Position numbers and translations under genes: made by a program
NCBI RefSeq assembly: GCF_022347785.1
Contig: NZ_JAKRGA010000005.1
Span: forward strand, 289,519-353,518
DNA: 64,000 nucleotides
Direction of reading: 5' to 3'
Source of the DNA: Psychrobium sp. MM17-31
GTDB lineage: Bacteria; Pseudomonadota; Gammaproteobacteria; Enterobacterales; Psychrobiaceae
Shown here: positions 1-9,685 of the stretch, piece by piece
Layout: the number at the start of each line of letters is the position of its first letter
Position numbering within the stretch: the first letter of the stretch is position 1
Notes under the pieces: generated by a model
What the model was told of the DNA's origin: nothing
The model's database searches: none
The model's input: only the letters and a program-made list of their open reading frames with translations

Positions 1-1836
1 AGCAAAGATGTGTGAGAAACCGTGTTGGAAACGGTTAAAGCTCGGCGGAATAACCACTGAATATTGCTGACGCACTTCGTCGAGTACTTCGCCAACGCGG
101 GCACCGACTTGTGGATCGTAGTTAAGGTGCAATTTGAAATCGAATAATGAAAATTCAAGCTGACGAATCATTTGCATCGCGCTGTGGTAATTACGCGCCG
201 CTAACAGTTTATCTAACATCTCTTTTGGCAGTGGCTCACCAGTTTCATAATGACCTGAAATAAAGGCCAACGCCTCTTCTTGCCAGCACCAGTTCTCTAA
301 GAACTGACTCGGTAATTCAACTGCATCCCAAGGCACACCACTAATACCTGATACCGCTGAGATATCGATTTTAGTTAGCATATGGTGCAAGCCGTGGCCA
401 AATTCGTGGAATAAGGTCACTAACTCATCATGGGTAAATAGCGCAGGCTTGTCGCCAACAGGTTTATTGAAGTTACAGGTTAAAAATGCCACCGGATCTT
501 GTAACTGACCATCAGCCTTAACGCGGCGATCTAAACAGTCTGCCATCCACGCACCGCCGCGCTTGTTGGCACGGGCGTATAAATCAAAATAGAAGCTACC
601 GCGATGTTCGCCATAGCGATCGCTAATGTTGTAGTACTTAACGTCTTTGTGCCACACGTCGGCACCTGGTTGCTCGGTAATAGTTAGGCCGTAAAGACGA
701 TTAACCACTTCAAACAGACCCGCTACCGCTTTATCTTCTGGAAAATAAGGACGTAATTCTTCATCGCTAATAGCGTAGGTGTGCTGTTTTAGCTTTTCGC
801 CATAATACGCCATATCCCATACTTGCAGGTTTTCAGCGTTGTAATGTTCTTTGGCAAAGGCGCGCAATTCATCGAGATCGCGCTGTGCTTGTGGTTTTGA
901 CTTAGCGGCTAAGTCTTCTAAGAAATCTACTACTTGAGCAGGATTTTCCGCCATCTTAGTGGCCAGTGATTTATCGGCAAAGCTATCGAAATCTAATAAC
1001 TGAGCAAGCTCATGACGCAGCGCTAAGGTTTCGTTGATGATCTCGCTATTATCCCACTCGCCTGCGTTTGGTCCTTGATCCGATGCTCGAGTGCTAAAGG
1101 CGGTGTACATTTCTTCGCGGAAGCTGGCATCATCAGCGTAAGTTAAAACAGGTAAGTAGCTTGGGAAATCTAAGGTGAATAACCAACCATCTTGCTCTTT
1201 TTCTTGTGCCGCAGCTTTCGCTGCATCGATAGCGCTTTGCGGTAAACCAGCTAATTGCGCTTCATCGGTAATTAATTTAGTCCAACCTGCGGTAGCATCT
1301 AACACGTTGTTGCTAAAATTCGAGCCAAGCTCTGACAAGCGCATGCTAATTTCGCCGTAGCGCTTTTGTTGCTCTGGTGCCAACGCGATACCCGACAACT
1401 TAAAGTCGCGCAGGGCATCATTAATGACTTTTTGTTGAACATCGGTCAGTTCTTTAAAGCCTTCACTATCAGCCACTTGTTGGTAGGCTTTATATAAATC
1501 TGCATTTTGACCAACCCAGGTGCTGTATTCACTGAGTTTCGGTAAACAGGCTTCATAGGCTTGGCGTAACTCTTCACTGTTTAGCACACCGTTAAGGTGG
1601 CTTACTGGTGAGAAAATGCGATTTAACTTATCGTCAGATTCTTCCAATGGCGCAACCAAGTTGTCCCACGTGAATGGCGCATCATTGGCTAAAACGCTTT
1701 CAATACTCTCGCGACACAATTTAATCGCTTCTGTCACCGCTGGCTCTACATGCTCAGGTTTGATCTGACTAAACGGTGGTAAGCCCGTCATGGTAAACAA
1801 TGGATTGTCTTGTAGTGATTGCGTAGCGTCGCTCAT
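1..1836 (-). CDS. prlC: Oligopeptidase A (M3 metallopeptidase), C-terminus cut by window edge
   Basis: Cytosolic zinc endopeptidase that degrades short peptides, including cleaved signal peptides. 612 codons are open to the left edge; the E. coli enzyme is about 680 residues, so roughly 70 C-terminal residues lie outside. The zinc motif HEFGH is at residues 477-481 and is followed by GLHH, close to its position in E. coli OpdA. The start (MSDATQSLQDNPLF) has an AAGGG ribosome site seven bases upstream. It is divergent from gor across a 178-bp gap, an arrangement I recall from Shewanella-type genomes. The frame is uninterrupted and the family assignment is firm. Confidence 0.95.
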   Translation of the reverse strand, partial: MSDATQSLQDNPLFTMTGLPPFSQIKPEHVEPAVTEAIKLCRESIESVLANDAPFTWDNLVAPLEESDDKLNRIFSPVSHLNGVLNSEELRQAYEACLPKLSEYSTWVGQNADLYKAYQQVADSEGFKELTDVQQKVINDALRDFKLSGIALAPEQQKRYGEISMRLSELGSNFSNNVLDATAGWTKLITDEAQLAGLPQSAIDAAKAAAQEKEQDGWLFTLDFPSYLPVLTYADDASFREEMYTAFSTRASDQGPNAGEWDNSEIINETLALRHELAQLLDFDSFADKSLATKMAENPAQVVDFLEDLAAKSKPQAQRDLDELRAFAKEHYNAENLQVWDMAYYGEKLKQHTYAISDEELRPYFPEDKAVAGLFEVVNRLYGLTITEQPGADVWHKDVKYYNISDRYGEHRGSFYFDLYARANKRGGAWMADCLDRRVKADGQLQDPVAFLTCNFNKPVGDKPALFTHDELVTLFHEFGHGLHHMLTKIDISAVSGISGVPWDAVELPSQFLENWCWQEEALAFISGHYETGEPLPKEMLDKLLAARNYHSAMQMIRQLEFSLFDFKLHLNYDPQVGARVGEVLDEVRQQYSVVIPPSFNRFQHGFSHIFA

Positions 1837-2014
1837 GATGCTGCCCTTTTTATTTTTGACTGCTAACTAGAATGGGGATAAACGAGCTGTTATTCAAGGC
1901 GTTGTTGAAAGAAATCGTCGATAGCTAGGGTCTATCATCAGCATCGAAAAGTCTTGCTCGAAATAATTGTGGATCTCGTTATACTGAGCCAACACGTCTA
2001 AATAGGAACAACTC
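1837..2014. promoter_or_regulatory. Divergent prlC/gor intergenic region
   Basis: This 178-bp non-coding gap must hold the promoters of both prlC (leftward) and gor (rightward). The gor ribosome site AGGAACA lies just before its ATG. I could not pick out a convincing operator such as an OxyR site. Confidence 0.5.
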
Positions 2015-3364
2015 ATGATTGAAGAATTTGATTATATCTCGATTGGCGGCGGCAGTGGCGGCATTGCCAGCGCGAACCGCGCCTCAATGCGCGGCGCTAA
2101 GTGTGCCATTATTGAAGCGAAAGCGATGGGCGGCACCTGTGTTAACGTCGGTTGTGTTCCTAAAAAAGTTATGTGGTACGCCGGTCATATCGCCGAAGCG
2201 CTAACTTACGCACCAGACTACGGTTTCGAATTTAAGCGCGAAGGTTTTAACTGGTCGCAACTTATCAAAGAGCGTGAAGCTTATATCAGTCGTATCCACG
2301 CCTCTTACGATCGCGTGTTAGGTAATAACAACGTCACTGTAATCAACGGTTACGCTCGCTTCGTCGACAAAAATACTGTCGAAGTTGATGGCAAACAATA
2401 TCGCGCAAAACACATCACCATCGCCGTTGGCGGCACGCCAGTAACACCTGACATTCCAGGTGCTGAATACGGTATCGATTCAAACGGTTTCTTCGCCTTG
2501 CAAGAGCTACCAAAACGCGTTGCGGTAGTTGGTGCAGGCTATATCGCCGTCGAATTAGCAGGTGTGATGCATGCACTAGGCAGCGAAACTCACTTATTAG
2601 TACGCCGCGACAAGCCACTTCGCGCATTCGATGACATGCTAAGCGATACACTAGTTGAAGTGATGGCAGCTGAAGGCCCAACTCTGCATACACAAAGCAC
2701 ACCAAGATCGGTCACCAAAAATGACGATGGTTCATTAACGCTAAATCTAGAAAGTGGCGAGAGCATCGAAGTTGATTGTCTTGTATGGGCAATTGGTCGT
2801 CGTCCAGTAACCGAAAACCTCAATCTTGAAGCGGCTGGCGTTGCAACCGATGAGCGCGGTTACATTCCGTCAGACAAATATGAAAACACTAACGTTGACG
2901 GCATTTACGCCCTTGGCGATGTGTGTGGTAAGGTTGAATTAACTCCCGTAGCCGTTGCTGCTGGTCGTCACTTAGCCGAGCGTTTATTCGGCGGTCAAGA
3001 CGATGCTCATCTAGATTACAGCGACATTGCTACCGTGGTATTTAGTCACCCACCAATCGGTACTATCGGTTTAAGCGAAGCCGATGCCAACGCTAAATAC
3101 GGTGCGGAAAACGTTAAGGTGTACAACTCACAATTTACTGCGATGTACAGCGCGGTAACTCAACACCGTCAACCAACTCGCATGAAGCTAGTTTGTGCTG
3201 GTGACGACGAAAAAGTAGTCGGCCTACACTGCATCGGCTTTAACTGTGATGAAATCATCCAAGGCTTTGCCGTTGCCATCAAGATGGGCGCAACGAAAGC
3301 AGATTTCGATCGCACTGTAGCTATTCACCCAACGTCCGGTGAAGAATTCGTGACAATGCGTTAA
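2015..3364 (+). CDS. gor: Glutathione-disulfide reductase
   Basis: FAD-dependent homodimeric enzyme that reduces glutathione disulfide with NADPH in the cytosol. The FAD-binding glycine motif is at residues 11-16 (GGGSGG). The redox-active disulfide is Cys42/Cys47 in [14 protein letters not shown] second Rossmann motif ([12 protein letters not shown]) is followed by RRDKPLR, whose arginines fit NADPH rather than NADH preference. The C-terminal HPTSGEE carries the catalytic His-Glu pair from the partner subunit. At 449 residues it is full length (E. coli 450). The start is supported by AGGA upstream. Assignment is firm. Confidence 0.96.
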   Translation: MIEEFDYISIGGGSGGIASANRASMRGAKCAIIEAKAMGGTCVNVGCVPKKVMWYAGHIAEALTYAPDYGFEFKREGFNWSQLIKEREAYISRIHASYDRVLGNNNVTVINGYARFVDKNTVEVDGKQYRAKHITIAVGGTPVTPDIPGAEYGIDSNGFFALQELPKRVAVVGAGYIAVELAGVMHALGSETHLLVRRDKPLRAFDDMLSDTLVEVMAAEGPTLHTQSTPRSVTKNDDGSLTLNLESGESIEVDCLVWAIGRRPVTENLNLEAAGVATDERGYIPSDKYENTNVDGIYALGDVCGKVELTPVAVAAGRHLAERLFGGQDDAHLDYSDIATVVFSHPPIGTIGLSEADANAKYGAENVKVYNSQFTAMYSAVTQHRQPTRMKLVCAGDDEKVVGLHCIGFNCDEIIQGFAVAIKMGATKADFDRTVAIHPTSGEEFVTMR

Positions 3365-3373
3365 AAACGCTTT

Positions 3374-3395
3374 CCCCGTCAGCCTACTGGCGGGG
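3374..3395 (+). terminator. Hairpin after gor
   Basis: CCCCGTCAG pairs with CTGGCGGGG (one G-U pair) around a 4-nt loop, 10 bp after the gor stop. There is no clear T tract on the plus side, so termination strength is uncertain. Confidence 0.45.
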
Positions 3396-3478
3396 AATAT
3401 TAACCTCTAGGTTTCCCTTCAATTTTCCAGTTTTGAACTATAGTTAACATTCGATCTAATCACCTGTGATGTTGTTGG

Positions 3479-3952
3479 ATGTTAAATGCAGTAAGAATAA
3501 AACCCTTGTTGTTAGCCTGCTTGCTAATGATTGTTGGCATCATTTTTTACAGCCAAATTCGCGGTTGTAATGCACTCTTTTTAGTGCCGTTAAACAATAC
3601 GTCGCTATGCCAAACAACCCAATTCAACTCGACTGCCATCAGCGCCTTAATTAACGCGCTACCAACTTTTATTCACTGTGCAGCCTTTTGTTTCCTAACG
3701 TTAAGTCTCGTTAAAAATACTCTTCGTAACGCCGTATTAACGTGCGAGTCTTGGGTATTAATCGGCAGCACCTTTGAACTGCTGCAACTCATTTCTTCCG
3801 CGCCAACTAACAATTTACTTATCAATTACTTTAATCAAGGCACATACACCCATCTCGACTTGCTCGCCGTCATCTGTGGTGGGCTTGTTGTCTATTTCTA
3901 TCAAAAATACACTGGAAACTGTCATGAAAGCGTTAAAAATTGCGGCGCTTAG
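3479..3952 (+). CDS. VanZ-like multi-pass membrane protein
   Basis: A 157-residue protein with about four hydrophobic segments (residues 8-26, 50-72, 90-105, 128-145). The region with FELLQ followed by THLDLLAVICGG resembles the conserved glutamate/glutamine and D-x-x-A core of VanZ-like proteins, but similarity is modest and function is unknown. Its end overlaps by 29 bp the likely start of the next, frameshifted gene, suggesting a shared transcript. A clearer VanZ-like protein is at 13942-14355. Confidence 0.55.
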   Translation: MLNAVRIKPLLLACLLMIVGIIFYSQIRGCNALFLVPLNNTSLCQTTQFNSTAISALINALPTFIHCAAFCFLTLSLVKNTLRNAVLTCESWVLIGSTFELLQLISSAPTNNLLINYFNQGTYTHLDLLAVICGGLVVYFYQKYTGNCHESVKNCGA

Positions 3953-5593
3953 CGCCATCTATCTGTTAGGTATGCTCACTATTATCGCCAGTGGCGGTGG
4001 AGGCGGCGGTAGCGATCCACAGCCTGCTCCTGAACCACCAGCAACGCTAAACGCCAATATTCAGGTTACTCAAACGCAATATTCGGAATTCAAAGTTGGT
4101 CAAACTACTGTCACTATCGAAGCAGAACTCGCGCGTAGTGTTTCCTACACCAATTTTAATTTCGAGTGGCAGGTAAAATATCCGTCGTCACGTATCGAGA
4201 AATATGCAGGCATTGGCCTAGCGGGTAAAAAGAAGATTATTACCTTACACGAAGCAGGCGACGTCGACATCGAACTTAAAATCACCGACGACAATTCAAA
4301 TAAGTTTGATTTTAAAACCAGCATAGTCGTCAACGAGTTTTCAAAGGCCGTGCTAGTTCCCAACCTAAAAGTAGATGACAACCTCCATCAACAAGTGACT
4401 GCAAGCTTTGACGCCAGTGGTTCTTATGCCACCAAAGACAAAGATGGTGAGTATCCTGTTAACCAAAACCCAACGATTAAAGACTATCAACTGGATATTT
4501 ACTTTGATGACGCGGTAATCGACACTCTTAACAATCAAAATGGCCGCTTTGAGCATCAACTCGCCAATGAAGGTGAATATAAATTAGTACTGACGTTAAC
4601 AGCAAACGATGACACCAAAGCTAAATTAGAGAAAATAGTCCCCGTCAAAGCCGTCGCCGACATTGAGCCACAAATTAGCTATAACGTGGGCGCAGTGGTT
4701 TGTAACAATGGCTGCCAGCCAGCGTCTGGAGAAGAGGTCAATAAATATGTTCCCGGACGCGGCGTATACATTTATTACTTCGCAAAATCAGGTTATCACG
4801 TGGCTCATAGCGATTTTTCAACAGTTGCATTAGATATTCATTACGAATTCACCACGCCTAATGGAAAGGTCACTAAAGATGTGAATATCGATAACACCCA
4901 TCAATATTGGAACAGCCATCTATTTTTTATGCCGACATTCCACAAAATGCCACAGGCAGCATTAAGATCAGCGCTAAAGTGACCAATGCTAACAATAAGT
5001 CTGCGATTTTAGAGAAAGAAGTCGCGCTAGAAGGCGGTACGGTTGAAACCGAAATCGTATTAAAATCAGGACAATTTCTGATTGAGCGCTTTAGTAAAGT
5101 TGGCGTCGGCACAGGTAATGGCAACTTCGCTTACACCGCCGAGGAGCATCGCCAGCAAATTATTGATACCAGTAAATTCACCTGCCAAGACTATATGGGA
5201 TACAAAGAGTTAGCATTGGTTGAAACGATTAAAGAAGATCCCTTTTCCACTAATACCTTTGCTTCTGGCGACAAATTTAGATTTGTTCTTAGCTGTAATT
5301 TAGAACAGAAATGTCAAAACTATACTGGTGCTACTTTGGCCGGAAACGCCAGTGCCTTTGATGTGTTCGACAATTACCTCACCAGTAAATCAGTGACTTT
5401 TAATTGGGATAGCGCCCGCAGAGATATTAGTGCGTTGGGATTATGCCAAGATCTCTATAAGAGCTGGCCAATAACCACTAATCCGCAATGTCGCGGTGTA
5501 ATGAAAAGCGACGGTTCAACGTCAAGTTGTGACGGTGTTAAACCCGCCCAAGAGAATGTCATGCTGTGTTGTGCCAGCACGGCAGATTATTAG
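3924..5593 (+). pseudogene. Secreted PKD-like protein, split by a frameshift
   Basis: Two overlapping frames read as one protein of about 556 residues if one base is gained in a run of six T at 4923-4928 (equivalently a -1 shift there). The first part runs 3924-4982 and the second is open from about 4907 to 5593. The start at 3924 gives a signal peptide (MKALKIAALSAIYLLGM) and a run of six glycines; the lipobox position has Ser, not Cys. Residues about 130-250 look like a PKD/Ig-type beta domain. The C-terminal part has several cysteines and ends in a Cys-Cys pair (MLCCAS), suggesting disulfides outside the cytoplasm. The shift could be a sequencing error, a real mutation, phase variation or slippage. 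Function unknown. Confidence 0.6.
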
Positions 5594-5775
5594 GGTCTGT
5601 TGAACTTTCGAGGATGAATTTTGTGTAATTGACAAGACTGTTTCGCAAGGCATGAGGAGCGACGCCTAGTTTACCTCGGCTTTGTCTCCTGAGTCGCTCT
5701 AATTCCTGCATCCATGCAGTCATAGGCGAGCGACGAATAACGCAGCGAAATGCCATTAGGCAGCGTCTTCAACAT
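5594..5775. repeat. Probable dispersed non-coding repeat (MITE-like)
   Basis: About 180 bp of non-coding sequence directly after the frameshifted gene. It begins with TCTGTTGAA and ends near TTCAACA (inverted ends), and holds the small palindrome CTGCATCCATGCAG. From memory, very similar blocks recur in Alteromonadales genomes and are often mis-called as small minus-strand proteins. Only one copy is in this window, so repetition cannot be confirmed here. Confidence 0.4.
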
Positions 5776-5818
5776 AATTGTGGCATCATGTTTAAGTTAC
5801 CAACCTATAAAACTAACG

Positions 5819-6241
5819 ATGCCATCAATTACATATCATCATTTAGAGCCAATTAAATTTCCCCTCGTTAATAAATATTATCAAGCGCAGGGCAGTAATA
5901 ATCGGGCTTCGAAAAACCAGCAAGTTGTGATCGCTAAAAATCAAGAAAACCACATTGTTGGCGTAGCAAGATTGTCTCCAATTGACAGCCATTGGCTACT
6001 TACAGGTGTTCATGTTGCACAAAGCGTTCGCGGGCAGGGAACTGCATCACAATTGGTAAATACCCTATGCGAAAGCCAAAGCATCGTTTTCACCTTCGCA
6101 TTTGAACATTTAACCGCGCTATATCAAGGATGTGGCTTTGAAATCATCGTACCAGCGGATATACCCTGTGAGCTAGCGCAAAGGTTTAATGCCTATGTAA
6201 AACAAGGACGCAAAATTGTTGTTATGATAAGAAAAAATTAA
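5819..6241 (+). CDS. GNAT family N-acetyltransferase
   Basis: Small GNAT protein (140 residues from the ATG at 5819). Acetyl-CoA motif A is visible as VAQSVRGQGTASQLV (R-x-x-G-x-G/A type), with a C-terminal LYQGCGFE strand typical of the fold. Substrate unknown. A start at 5750 would extend into the probable repeat, so the internal ATG is preferred. It ends 18 bp before add and may be co-transcribed with it. Confidence 0.75.
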   Translation: MPSITYHHLEPIKFPLVNKYYQAQGSNNRASKNQQVVIAKNQENHIVGVARLSPIDSHWLLTGVHVAQSVRGQGTASQLVNTLCESQSIVFTFAFEHLTALYQGCGFEIIVPADIPCELAQRFNAYVKQGRKIVVMIRKN

Positions 6242-6259
6242 AACAAAAAGGTGCCTGCA

Positions 6260-7261
6260 ATGATCAATAGAAACATTCCACTGACAGATATTCACCGTCA
6301 TCTCGATGGCAATGTGAGATTGCAGACCATTTTGGAGCTTGGCCGTCAATTCAACGTAGCGCTTCCTGCCGATAACCTTATCGATTTAAAACCTCATGTG
6401 CAGATTGTTGAAAAAGAACCTTCACTAGTCGCCTTCTTAGCGAAACTCGATTGGATGGTGGGTGTGATTGGCGATTTAGACGCAGCCCGCCGTATCGCTT
6501 TTGAAAATGTTGAAGATGCCTTTAACGCTGGTCTTGATTACGCTGAGCTGCGTTTTAGTCCGGGTTATATGGCGATGAGTCATAAATTACCAGCACAAGG
6601 TGTTGTAGAGGCTGTGGTCGATGGCGTAAAAGCGGGCCAAGAAAAATTCGGCGTGCGCACTAACCTAATCGGTATCTTATCTCGCACTTTCGGTGTTGAT
6701 GCCTGCCAAGTTGAATTAGACGCTATTGCCAGCCAACGCGATAACATTGTTGCCGTTGATTTAGCAGGCGATGAGTTAGGGTTTCCTAGCGAATTATTCG
6801 TTGGCCAGTTCAAACAAGCCCGTGACGCTGGATTTAATATCACAGCACACGCAGGTGAAGCAGCAGGCAGCGAAGCCATCTGGTATGCGATACAAGAGTT
6901 AGGTGCATCTCGCATTGGTCACGGCGTGAAAGCGATTCACGATCCCAAATTAATGGATTACTTAGCTGAGCACCAAATCGGTATCGAGTCTTGCCCAACC
7001 AGTAACGTACAAACCAGCACGGTCAGCGATTACCAAACTCACCCGATTAAAAAATTCTTAGCTCATGGCATTAATGTATCGCTCAACACCGACGATCCAG
7101 GCGTGAGCGATATTGAAATAGCCCACGAATACACGGTAGCAGCGAAAGCTATTGGTTTAACGGAGCAAGAGCTATTAACGCTACAACAAAATGGATTAAA
7201 ACAGGCTTATTTATCAGCCGCCGAGAAACAAGCGCTGATTGAGAAGTGTAAAGCTAGATAA
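6260..7261 (+). CDS. add: Adenosine deaminase
   Basis: Zinc enzyme of purine salvage that deaminates adenosine and deoxyadenosine to inosine forms in the cytosol. Metal-binding [10 protein letters not shown] is near residue 8; HAGEA, IGHGVKA and the NTDDPG motif follow in order. From the ATG at 6260 it is 333 residues, the same length as E. coli Add and very similar along its whole length. A GTG nine bases upstream is in frame, but the AGG ribosome site overlaps it, so ATG is preferred. A strong hairpin follows. Confidence 0.95.
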   Translation: MINRNIPLTDIHRHLDGNVRLQTILELGRQFNVALPADNLIDLKPHVQIVEKEPSLVAFLAKLDWMVGVIGDLDAARRIAFENVEDAFNAGLDYAELRFSPGYMAMSHKLPAQGVVEAVVDGVKAGQEKFGVRTNLIGILSRTFGVDACQVELDAIASQRDNIVAVDLAGDELGFPSELFVGQFKQARDAGFNITAHAGEAAGSEAIWYAIQELGASRIGHGVKAIHDPKLMDYLAEHQIGIESCPTSNVQTSTVSDYQTHPIKKFLAHGINVSLNTDDPGVSDIEIAHEYTVAAKAIGLTEQELLTLQQNGLKQAYLSAAEKQALIEKCKAR

Positions 7262-7264
7262 ATG

Positions 7265-7292
7265 AAAAGAGCATCAAATTTGATGCTCTTTT
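7265..7292 (+). terminator. Terminator after add
   Basis: Perfect 12-bp stem AAAAGAGCATCA / TGATGCTCTTTT with a 4-nt AATT loop, four bases after the add stop. The flanking A and T runs let it work in both directions, so it may also end the minus-strand desaturase transcript. Confidence 0.85.
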
Positions 7293-7423
7293 CGTATCCA
7301 CCTTATTAGCTAGATTTCGATGTATGTGGAGTAAATCTTATTTTTCAGGGATGAAAAATTAAGCCAACACGGATGTTTTCACGGCGAATTTACGTAACAT
7401 ATTTCGAAATCTAGGCCCATGAT

Positions 7424-8500
7424 TTAAACCGTAGTTACTTGCTTCTTATCAGGCAACGAGTAACGCAAAATTCGCTTTACTACCCCGCTATACTGCGTCC
7501 AAAAACTTCCGGTGTTGTAGGGAATACCAAACTCCTTAAAAACAGTCTGCACCTGTGGCGCAACTTCCTGATAACGCGATGATGGCATGTCAGGAAATAA
7601 GTGATGCTCGATCTGAAAACTCAAATGTCCCGTCAACACGTGAAACCAGTGTTTCCCTTGAATATTCGACGAGCCCAACCCTTGGCGATAATACCAATGG
7701 CCCAAACTTTCATTTTCGATCGATTCAGACGTAAACGTATGAACATGTTCGGTGAAATGACCACAAAAGATAATAGTTGATGTCCACAAATTGCGAAGTG
7801 AGTTAGCAATGGCATTACCCGCAATTACCCACAAGAACATGGGTCCGGCAATCGCTGGAAAAATTACGTAGTCCTTAATCAACTGACGTGCGCCTTTGCT
7901 AAAGAAACGGCGCTTTAACTCACCGTGATTAACGCAATCGCGACGGTTGTCTTTTTTCTTGCCAAAGAATACACGTTCGCCAGCGAGCTCGTGATAAGAC
8001 ACGCCCCACTGAAATAATACGCTTAGATTAAAGTAAGTAATAAACTGCCACAGATTCTTAACTCGCCATCTAAAATCACTCGATAAACGCAACAAACCGT
8101 AACCAAAGTCGCGATCTTTACCTATCACATTAGTGTAAGTATGGTGCTCGTAGTTATGCACTCTATTCCAACTAGCACCATCACACGCAATATCCCATTC
8201 ATAAGATTTCGAGTTAATGTGCTTGTCGTTCATCCAGTCGTATTGACCGTGCATCACGTTGTGGCCAATTTCCATGTTTTCTAATATTTTAGCCAACGCT
8301 AATAACAAAACACCGACAACCCACAATGCGGGATGAATAAATACCGTCATTAGCAATAAGCGGCCGCTCCATTCGCAATAGCGCTGACGACGAATCACTT
8401 TGCGAATATAGGCCGCATCATGCGATCCCACCTTAGCCATAGTGCGTTGTTTTATGCCATCAATAGCCGTTTCAAAAGCTTTGTAATCTATTTCGCTCAT
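7424..8500 (-). CDS. Membrane fatty-acid (acyl-CoA type) desaturase
   Basis: Di-iron membrane desaturase that introduces a double bond into an acyl chain, probably for membrane fluidity. The three histidine boxes are HNVMH (80-84), HNYEHH (115-120) and QIEHH (296-300). The last has the QIEHHLFPxMPxxxY form of the DesA3/front-end class. Hydrophobic stretches near residues 47-70 and 210-235 fit a multi-pass protein. 358 residues is normal. Its ATG overlaps the stop of the upstream reductase by 4 bp (ATGA), so the two are translationally coupled. This mirrors the desaturase-oxidoreductase pairs known in Pseudomonas (DesB) and Mycobacterium (DesA3/Rv3230c). Regiospecificity cannot be read from sequence. 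Confidence 0.9.
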   Translation of the reverse strand: MSEIDYKAFETAIDGIKQRTMAKVGSHDAAYIRKVIRRQRYCEWSGRLLLMTVFIHPALWVVGVLLLALAKILENMEIGHNVMHGQYDWMNDKHINSKSYEWDIACDGASWNRVHNYEHHTYTNVIGKDRDFGYGLLRLSSDFRWRVKNLWQFITYFNLSVLFQWGVSYHELAGERVFFGKKKDNRRDCVNHGELKRRFFSKGARQLIKDYVIFPAIAGPMFLWVIAGNAIANSLRNLWTSTIIFCGHFTEHVHTFTSESIENESLGHWYYRQGLGSSNIQGKHWFHVLTGHLSFQIEHHLFPDMPSSRYQEVAPQVQTVFKEFGIPYNTGSFWTQYSGVVKRILRYSLPDKKQVTTV

Positions 8501-9537
8501 TGCGTTAACTCCAAATCACTCATCGGCTGCGACACACACAGCTGAATTAGTTGTTCACCTGCACCAGATAGCTGGCCAGTACGCATGTCTTTCACCACAC
8601 CACTCTTTTTCACGCATTGGCACTGGTGACAAACGCCCATGCCACAACCGCGAATAACAGATTGCTGCAGACGCTCTAGTTCACTCAATAAGTTTGCTTG
8701 ATTAGAGACTGTGAGTTTTTGACGGTTGTATTGCACCGCAAAGTCTTGCTGCTGCTCGCTAATTTCAGGCAACACCGAGAATTGCTCTTCGAAATATGAA
8801 AAGCCCAATGCGTTAGCTTGCGAACGTACTTTTTTCATTAACTCGGCAGGACCACAGCAATAAACATCTCGCGGTTGCTCATCGACAAACAACGGCGTGA
8901 CTTCGTGTTGCTGGCGATTGCATAGCTCTAGTGAGAAGTGAGCGTATTCTTGCGCAAGCGCAGAAAGCTGTTCGACGAAGAAGTGTTGGTCATGTGATGC
9001 GATATAACGCAAATGCACGGGCTGTGAATAGCTTGCGAGATGCTGCGATAACATTGCAATAATCGGTGTAATGCCAGAACCTGCGGCGATCATAGTGACA
9101 GGCAACTCATCGCTTTCAAAAACAAATTCACCAGTTGGCTTCGAGATTGAAAGCCACTGACCAACAACAGCAACATGCTCTAGTGGCTGAGTAAATTGTC
9201 CAAATTGATGACGCTTAATTAATAACGTAATTTGGCGATTTTTCTTAGCTTCATTAGGCGAGATAGCAACGGTAAAAGTTCGGTTGAGCAAACGACCGTT
9301 CGCTTCAATCGTCAATTGAATATGCTGACCAGCACGATGAATCGGCCATGTTCGAGGCACCGAAAGAGTCAGTAAACTGCAGTTGGCGCGCGAGTGGTCA
9401 ACCTCGATAACTTGCGCTCTATAGGTATCAGAGCGCCATGCTGGTAACCATTTCTGCACAACAGGTTCAAAATATGCCGCCAAGCTTTGATGGTGTAAAA
9501 ACCATTGGCTCAATTTATTGATAGTTCGAGATAACAT
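8497..9537 (-). CDS. Ferredoxin-type NAD(P)H reductase, desaturase partner
   Basis: Electron-transfer protein supplying the adjacent desaturase. An FAD-binding reductase fold (RTFTVA near the flavin site, then IAAGSGITPIIAML for the nucleotide) is followed by a C-terminal plant-type 2Fe-2S domain with C-x4-C-x2-C (GCGMGVCHQC) and a fourth cysteine in QLCVSQP. An upstream in-frame ATG at 9585 exists, but a 36-bp palindrome and a good promoter lie between it and the ATG at 9537, so I choose 9537 (347 residues). It forms a two-gene operon with the desaturase. Confidence 0.9.
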   Translation of the reverse strand: MLSRTINKLSQWFLHHQSLAAYFEPVVQKWLPAWRSDTYRAQVIEVDHSRANCSLLTLSVPRTWPIHRAGQHIQLTIEANGRLLNRTFTVAISPNEAKKNRQITLLIKRHQFGQFTQPLEHVAVVGQWLSISKPTGEFVFESDELPVTMIAAGSGITPIIAMLSQHLASYSQPVHLRYIASHDQHFFVEQLSALAQEYAHFSLELCNRQQHEVTPLFVDEQPRDVYCCGPAELMKKVRSQANALGFSYFEEQFSVLPEISEQQQDFAVQYNRQKLTVSNQANLLSELERLQQSVIRGCGMGVCHQCQCVKKSGVVKDMRTGQLSGAGEQLIQLCVSQPMSDLELTQ

Positions 9538-9544
9538 TTTAAGA

Positions 9545-9580
9545 GTACACTTGTTAGCTGAATTCAGCGCACAAGTGTAC
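9545..9580. promoter_or_regulatory. 36-bp palindromic operator upstream of the desaturase operon
   Basis: Outer arms GTACACTTGT and ACAAGTGTAC are perfect inverted repeats; the centre GCTGAATTCAGC is itself a perfect palindrome on the same axis. Only the two base pairs between arm and centre mismatch, so 32 of 36 bases pair. It covers the predicted -10 on the minus strand and lies just before the chosen start codon, as expected for a repressor site. The regulator is not adjacent and I cannot name it. Confidence 0.7.
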
Positions 9581-9601
9581 GCCATAAATTCAAAATGTAA
9601 A
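9574..9601 (-). promoter_or_regulatory. Predicted sigma-70 promoter of the desaturase operon
   Basis: On the minus strand a -35 TTTACA (9601-9596) and a -10 TACACT (9579-9574) are spaced 16 bp apart. The -10 lies inside the right arm of the 36-bp palindrome, so a protein bound there would block RNA polymerase. Confidence 0.5.
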
Positions 9602-9685
9602 CAGCTGTTTTGAAAGAGCAGTTAATTTAAAAACATAATCAATTGGTGTATTTTGTCAGCATAACGTTAGAATCGAGAACTTGAT

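Noticed and set aside
2415-2823. Minus-strand frames opposite gor
   Set aside because: Shadows of the well-supported gor gene.
5559-5756. Small minus-strand protein over the probable repeat
   Set aside because: It spans the end of the frameshifted gene and the repeat block, with no ribosome site; better explained as non-coding repeat.
9545-9580. 36-bp palindrome as a terminator
   Set aside because: No T tract follows on either strand, and it covers a plausible -10 directly before a start codon, so an operator is more likely.
9538-9585. Earlier start for the ferredoxin-type reductase
   Set aside because: It would place the palindrome and predicted promoter inside the coding region.
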